Assembly (NCBI GenBank): GCA_035490315.1
Contig: DATHET010000063.1
Span: forward strand, 1-39,967
Source: JADJQU01 sp035490315
Lineage (GTDB): Bacteria > Planctomycetota > UBA1135 > GCA-002686595
Direction: 5' to 3'
DNA: 39,967 nt
This document shows positions 36,085 through 39,967 of the stretch, piece after piece. Made by a program: the position numbers and the translations under genes. Position 1 is the first letter of the stretch, and every line of letters begins with the position of its first letter. Under the pieces are notes generated by a model. The model had not been told where the DNA came from. It did not search any database and saw only the letters and a program-made list of their open reading frames with translations.

Positions 36085-36953
36085 GCGTGGAGAGTCGCAG
36101 GCTCAAATTCGCGTTCATCGGGCCTGCGCTGGTGCTGCTGGTCCTGTTCAACGTCTTCCCGCTGGTGTTCAACGTCGGCCTCTCGTTCACCAACGCGGAG
36201 CTGATCGGATCGGAGCGCGAATTCGTCGGCACGGCGAACTACACGCGTATCTTCGACGACCCGATCTACGCCGGCGCGATCCGGCGCACGGCGATGTTCG
36301 TCGCCTTCGCGGTCGGGATCGAGCTCGCGTTGGGCTTTTCGTTGGCTCTCGCGCTGCGCCGCGAGTTCCGCGGCAAGGCGATCGTTCTGACCACGCTGCT
36401 CGTGCCGATGATGCTCTCGCCCGCGGTCATCGGCCTGTTCTGGAACCTGATCCTCAACGGCAACTTCGGCATCGTGAATCAGATGCTGGAGAGCGTCGGC
36501 CTGCCCCAGCCGCAGTGGCTGACGGATCGCGATCTGAAATTCACCTCGATCCTGTTGATCGACGTGTGGATGTGGACGCCGTTCATGATGCTGATCTCGC
36601 TCGCTGGCTTGAACTCGATCCCAGCGAGTCTCTACGAAGCCGCCGAGGTGGATCGCGCGAGCACCTATACGGTGTTCCGGCGGATCACGCTGCCGCTGTG
36701 CGCGCCGCTGCTCGGACTCGCGGTGCTCTTGCGCGCGACCGATGCGTTGAAGCAGTTCGACCTGGTGATGGCGACCACCGGTCCGAACGACGCGAACACG
36801 CAGACCTTGTCGACGCTGCTCTATCAGGTGGTGTTCCGCGACGGCAAGCTCGCCCTGGGCAGCGCCTATGCCTGCCTGGTGCTCGTGCTGGTGATCGCGG
36901 TGGCGACGGCTTTTACGCGCTACCTCGAAGCCCTCGAGAAACGGCCGGCCTGA
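36081..36953 (+). CDS. sugar ABC transporter permease, MalF/UgpA type
   Basis: A 290-residue inner-membrane protein with about six helices. The start GTG 36081 overlaps the preceding stop (GTGA). MalF-type features: FAFIGPALVLLVLFNVFPLV (helix 1), a long periplasmic loop, FVAFAVGIELALGFSLALAL (helix 2), and the EAA loop YEAAEVDRASTYTVFRRITLPL which contacts the ATPase. It pairs with the next gene's MalG-type subunit. Transport direction is import, by family. The partner permease starts within its stop codon. Confidence 0.92.
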   Translation: MSVESRRLKFAFIGPALVLLVLFNVFPLVFNVGLSFTNAELIGSEREFVGTANYTRIFDDPIYAGAIRRTAMFVAFAVGIELALGFSLALALRREFRGKAIVLTTLLVPMMLSPAVIGLFWNLILNGNFGIVNQMLESVGLPQPQWLTDRDLKFTSILLIDVWMWTPFMMLISLAGLNSIPASLYEAAEVDRASTYTVFRRITLPLCAPLLGLAVLLRATDALKQFDLVMATTGPNDANTQTLSTLLYQVVFRDGKLALGSAYACLVLVLVIAVATAFTRYLEALEKRPA

Positions 36954-37816
36954 TGAAGATCCTGCGCTGGCTCCTGATCGTCGGGTACACGGCGCTGGCG
37001 ACCCTGCCCTTGCTGTGGATGGCGCTCACCTCGTTCAAGGCGCGCGACGACGCGATCAGCCAGCATCCGCGCTTCCTGCCGATGATGGAGCACGGCAACG
37101 ATCCATCGCGGCACACCTTCACCCCGACGACCTCGTCCTTCGCGGCACTCTCGGACGTGCACGCCGGAGCCCAGCACAGTTTCTGGAGCTACCTCGGCAA
37201 CAGCATCGTGATCGGCGCCTTCTCGACCCTGGCCTCGGTGCTGCTCGGCACGCTGTGCGCGTATGGGTTCAGCCGCTTCCGCATCGCAGGCGCGAAGGAT
37301 TGGCTGTTCTTCGTGCTCTCGACGCGTTTCATGCCGCCGCTCGCCGTGGTCGTGCCGGTCCTGATGATGTACCGCCAGCTCTCGCTGACCGGAACGCAGA
37401 CGGGTTTGATCCTGCTCTACACGGTGTTCAACCTGTCGCTTTCGATCTGGCTGATGAAGGGCTTCCTCGACGAGATCCCGCGCGCCTTCGAGGAGGCCGC
37501 GTGGATCGACGGCTACTCGCGCTGGGACGCCTTCATCCGGATCATCTTGCCGCAGGCGCGCACCGGGATGGCGGTCACGGCGGTCTTCTGCTTGATTTCC
37601 GCCTGGAACGAGTACGGGTTCGCGATGACGCTCAATTCCTCCGGCGCAGTGACCGTGCCGGCGTACTTCGCGGGACTTCAGGGCAACATCGACGGCATGC
37701 CGTGGCCGCAGGTCGCCGCGGGAGGATTGTTGTTCGTCGTGCCGATCGTGGCCTTCACGATCTTCGTGCGCCGCCACCTGCTGCGCGGCATGACCTTCGG
37801 GACGATCAAGCAGTGA
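36953..37816 (+). CDS. carbohydrate ABC transporter permease, MalG type
   Basis: A 287-residue protein from ATG 36953 (TGATG overlap, one nucleotide). Six helices are likely: LRWLLIVGYTALATLPLLWM (helix 1), FSTLASVLLGTLCAYGFSRF, FFVLSTRFMPPLAVVVPVLM, ILLYTVFNLSLSIWLMKGF, VTAVFCLISAWNEYGFAMTL, and GGLLFVVPIVAFTIFV. The EAA loop is FEEAAWIDGYSRWDAFIRII, followed by LPQARTG. This is the second permease subunit of the importer. Its stop overlaps the GTG of the 59-aa gene. Confidence 0.92.
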   Translation: MKILRWLLIVGYTALATLPLLWMALTSFKARDDAISQHPRFLPMMEHGNDPSRHTFTPTTSSFAALSDVHAGAQHSFWSYLGNSIVIGAFSTLASVLLGTLCAYGFSRFRIAGAKDWLFFVLSTRFMPPLAVVVPVLMMYRQLSLTGTQTGLILLYTVFNLSLSIWLMKGFLDEIPRAFEEAAWIDGYSRWDAFIRIILPQARTGMAVTAVFCLISAWNEYGFAMTLNSSGAVTVPAYFAGLQGNIDGMPWPQVAAGGLLFVVPIVAFTIFVRRHLLRGMTFGTIKQ

Positions 37817-37992
37817 AAGCGAGCAGCGTTTCACGGCTCGACAAGCTCTCGCTCCTGGCGATGGTCGGCGGCGTCGCCCTCGTGCTGCAGCCTTGGTGGC
37901 GCGGCGGATTCCAGATCGGATTCGCCGTCACCGGAGCGGGCGTGGTGCTGCAGATCGTCGCCGCGCACCTGCCGCGCAAGGAGGGTGCGTGA
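37813..37992 (+). CDS. 59-residue two-helix membrane protein inside the ABC operon
   Basis: A GTG start at 37813 overlaps the permease stop (GTGA) and the gene's TGA overlaps the next start (GTGA at 37989-37992), so it is translationally coupled on both sides. The peptide has a short basic N-terminus (KASSVSRLDK), then two hydrophobic segments (LSLLAMVGGVALVLQP and GFAVTGAGVVLQIVAAHL) joined by WWRGGFQ, and a basic end. I do not recognise a family. A small membrane gene at the same place (between permeases and ATPases) occurs in the rhizobial glycerol importer, where it carries DUF2160, so it may be an accessory subunit; the sequence similarity is unverified. Confidence 0.7.
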   Translation: MKASSVSRLDKLSLLAMVGGVALVLQPWWRGGFQIGFAVTGAGVVLQIVAAHLPRKEGA

Positions 37993-39053
37993 GCCAGCTC
38001 GAGCTCGCTTCGCTGACCAAGCGCTACGGCGGCGGGAATCCCGCGGTCGATTCGATCGACCTCGCGATCGAGTCCGGCGAGTTCATCGTGCTGCTCGGGC
38101 CGTCGGGCTGCGGCAAGACGACCACGCTGCGGATGATCGCCGGCCTGGAGATTCCGACCAGCGGCAGCATTTCGCTGGGCGGGCGCGACGTGACGCGGCT
38201 GCGGCCGAGCGAGCGCGACGTCGGCTTCGTGTTCCAGTTCTACGCTCTGTATCCGCACCTGAGCGTCGCGCAGAACATCGCTTTTCCGCTCGACTGCGCC
38301 GGTCTGTCGAAGACGGAGCAGGAGCTGGCCGTTCAGCGCGTCGCGCAGCGGCTCGGGCTTTCGGGTCTGCTGCACATGCGGCCGCGCCAGCTTTCCGGCG
38401 GCGATCAGCAGCGCGTCGCTCTCGCGCGCGCGATGGTGCGCAAGCCTGCGGTGTACCTGATGGACGAGCCGCTCGGCACGCTCGACGGCCAGCGGCGGCT
38501 GGAGATGTGCGAATTCCTGCGCGAGCAGCAGCTCGCCAATCAAGTCACGACCGTTTACGTGACTCACGATCAAGAAGAGGCGATGCGGCTCGCGGATCGC
38601 GTGGTGGTCATGTCGGCGGGAAAGATCCTGCAGGCCGCGCCGCCTTCCGACGTCTACGACCAGCCCGCTGATCGCTTCGTCGCGCACTTCGTCGGCAGTC
38701 CGGGCATGAACTTCCTCTCGGGACAGCGCACCGGTGAAGGAAGATTCCAGGTCGGCGCCATCGAGCTGCCCCATGCGCCGCGGACGACTTCGGACGCTGG
38801 CGCGAGAGACGTGGTGCTCGGAATCCGACCGGAGTTCCTGCGCCTCTCCCCCACGGCGGCTCTGCGCGGCCGCGTGGCTGCCGACGAGGACCTCGGCTCC
38901 TCACGAGCCCTGTACCTCGACACGGTGTGCGGCAGGCTGATCGCGCGCATTCCTTCGGGCGGCCCGGGATTGCGCGGCGAGGAAGTCCGATTCGACTTCG
39001 ATCCGAGCGGTCTGCGCTGGTTCTCCGCGCGCGACGGAGCGCGCCTGCCGTGA
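37989..39053 (+). CDS. sugar-type ABC transporter ATP-binding protein (first of two)
   Basis: A 354-residue MalK/UgpC-like ATPase from GTG 37989. Walker A is GPSGCGKTT, the Q-loop is FVFQFYALYPHLSV, the signature is LSGGDQQRVALARA (Asp in place of the Gln in LSGGQ), Walker B is VYLMDEPLGTLD, and the H-switch is VYVTHDQEEAM. A regulatory C-terminal domain of ~120 residues (from about 235; VLGIRPEFLRLSPTAALRG) is of the MalK/TOBE type. It energises import through the two permeases. Its stop overlaps the second ATPase gene (GTGA). Confidence 0.92.
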   Translation: MSQLELASLTKRYGGGNPAVDSIDLAIESGEFIVLLGPSGCGKTTTLRMIAGLEIPTSGSISLGGRDVTRLRPSERDVGFVFQFYALYPHLSVAQNIAFPLDCAGLSKTEQELAVQRVAQRLGLSGLLHMRPRQLSGGDQQRVALARAMVRKPAVYLMDEPLGTLDGQRRLEMCEFLREQQLANQVTTVYVTHDQEEAMRLADRVVVMSAGKILQAAPPSDVYDQPADRFVAHFVGSPGMNFLSGQRTGEGRFQVGAIELPHAPRTTSDAGARDVVLGIRPEFLRLSPTAALRGRVAADEDLGSSRALYLDTVCGRLIARIPSGGPGLRGEEVRFDFDPSGLRWFSARDGARLP

Positions 39054-39967
39054 GTCAGGCCTTCCTCGAGCTGCGCGGAATTTCACGACGCTTCGGCGCG
39101 AAGACGGCGCTCGACACGATCGATCTCGAGGTCGCACCCGGCGAGCTCCTGGTCGTGCTCGGGCCGACCGGCGCCGGCAAGACGACGCTGCTGCGCACCA
39201 TCTGCGGCTTGGAGACCGCGGACTCCGGCTCGATCGCGATGGAAGGTCGGGAGATCTCGAGCCTCAGCCCCGCGCAGCGCGACGTGGCGCTGGTGTTCCA
39301 GAATTTCTCGCTCTATCCCGATTGGACCGTGCGCAGGAATCTGGAGTTCCCGCTGCGAGCCCCCGGGCGCGCGCTCGCGGAAGCGGAGATCCGCGAGCGA
39401 GTCTCGCGCGCCGCGGCAACGCTGCGCATCGAAGCCCTGCTCGATCGTCCGGCGGGAAAGCTCTCCGGCGGCGAGATGCAGCGCGTCGCGATCGGCCGCG
39501 CGATCGTGCGCAAGCCGAAGCTGTTCCTGATGGACGAGCCCTTGACCAACCTCGACGCCAAATTGCGCGAGGCTCTGCGCGTCGAGCTGTCGGTGCTGGT
39601 GCGCTCGCTCGGCGTGCCGATGGTCTACGTGACCCACGACCAGGGCGAGGCCTTGTCGATGGCCGACCGCATCGCGGTCCTGATCGAGGGCCGGATCCAG
39701 CAGGTCGGCACGCCGCGCGAGGTCTACGAATCCCCTGCGTCGCCCCTCGTCGCCTGTCAGCTCGGCCAGCCGCAGATCAACCTCTTCGACGCCGAGCTGC
39801 GCGATGGACAGTTCCGCGCGGCGGGAGGCACCGTCCTGTGTCCCGCTCTTCCCACCGCCGCGACCCGCGCGCGCCTCGGAGTCCGCCCCGAGCACCTGGA
39901 AGTCGTCGCGGCGAGCTCCGTCCCCGAAAACGCCGCGACCACCGTCGAGCTGGTCGAAAACGCCGGC
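39050..39967 (+). CDS. second sugar-type ABC transporter ATP-binding protein (3' end outside window)
   Basis: The frame opens at GTG 39050 and stays open for 306 codons to the window edge, so the end is missing. Walker A GPTGAGKTT, Q-loop LVFQNFSLYPDWTV, signature LSGGEMQRVAIGRA, Walker B LFLMDEPLTNLDAKL, and the H-switch VYVTHDQGEALSM are all intact. The C-terminal regulatory domain has begun (LGVRPEHLEVV). With 37989-39053 it would make a heterodimeric ATPase pair, as in the glycerol importer GlpS/GlpT; that link rests on architecture only. The start overlaps the preceding stop. Confidence 0.92.
   Translation, partial: MSQAFLELRGISRRFGAKTALDTIDLEVAPGELLVVLGPTGAGKTTLLRTICGLETADSGSIAMEGREISSLSPAQRDVALVFQNFSLYPDWTVRRNLEFPLRAPGRALAEAEIRERVSRAAATLRIEALLDRPAGKLSGGEMQRVAIGRAIVRKPKLFLMDEPLTNLDAKLREALRVELSVLVRSLGVPMVYVTHDQGEALSMADRIAVLIEGRIQQVGTPREVYESPASPLVACQLGQPQINLFDAELRDGQFRAAGGTVLCPALPTAATRARLGVRPEHLEVVAASSVPENAATTVELVENAG

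Overview
The window looks like a chromosomal segment of a high-GC Planctomycetota-like bacterium. I infer this from a very large secreted PVC-type haem-binding protein (8632-13785), a choice-of-anchor B family protein, DUF1080 and DUF3500 proteins, and strong GC bias at third codon positions. No rRNA, tRNA, CRISPR array, insertion sequence or phage gene was seen. The species cannot be named from the sequence alone.

Layout. (1) 1-4.8 kb holds housekeeping and membrane functions: the C-terminal end of an ATP/ADP-translocase-like carrier, a rhomboid protease and a Schlafen/AlbA_2-domain protein on the + strand. These converge on a UvrD/PcrA/Rep-type helicase and an upstream membrane-anchored protein of unknown function. 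(2) 4.9-14.1 kb is an export-oriented + strand block: a dihaem cytochrome c peroxidase/MauG-like protein, a choice-of-anchor B protein, the 1,717-residue PVC-type cytochrome/propeller/HEAT/DUF1080 protein, and a Dabb protein coupled to it by an ATGA overlap. (3) 14.1-17.3 kb encodes a low-affinity iron permease-like protein and a CHASE3-PAS-GAF hybrid histidine kinase.

(4) 17.4-29 kb is the most interesting part: a compact stress/envelope island built around a sigma-54 activator (REC-AAA+-Fis, 21796-23160). Seven near-consensus -24/-12 (sigma-54) promoter elements, both strands included, lie about 45-130 nt before seven transcription units, each in the correct orientation. The units are: (a) ferritin-like, DUF502, glycine-zipper protein, rhodanese and a 99-aa protein; (b) a DUF1328 peptide, possibly with a degenerate histidine kinase; (c) an exported PRC-barrel protein; (d) a three-gene set laid out like E. 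coli yqjD-yqjE-yqjK; (e) an FAD oxidoreductase; (f) an exported WD40-like propeller; (g) an SRPBCC protein. Two of these promoters share the 9-mer CCCTTTGTA at nearly the same distance (91 and 92 nt) upstream of the -24 element, which makes it a candidate activator-binding site. The sequence therefore suggests a self-contained sigma-54 stress regulon of mostly uncharacterised proteins.

(5) 29.1-40 kb: a DUF3500 protein diverges from a tightly coupled nine-gene + strand operon that runs off the window. Its order is Tm-1-like ATP-binding protein, PEP-hydrolase-family protein, lipoprotein solute-binding protein, a large exported toroid protein, two MalF/MalG-type permeases, a 59-aa two-helix membrane protein, and two different sugar-type ABC ATPases (the last cut by the window end). 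Every junction overlaps by 1-4 nt. The transporter order resembles the rhizobial glycerol ABC system (two ATPases plus a small membrane protein), but the substrate is unknown and the toroid and Tm-1/PEP-hydrolase genes do not belong to that known arrangement.
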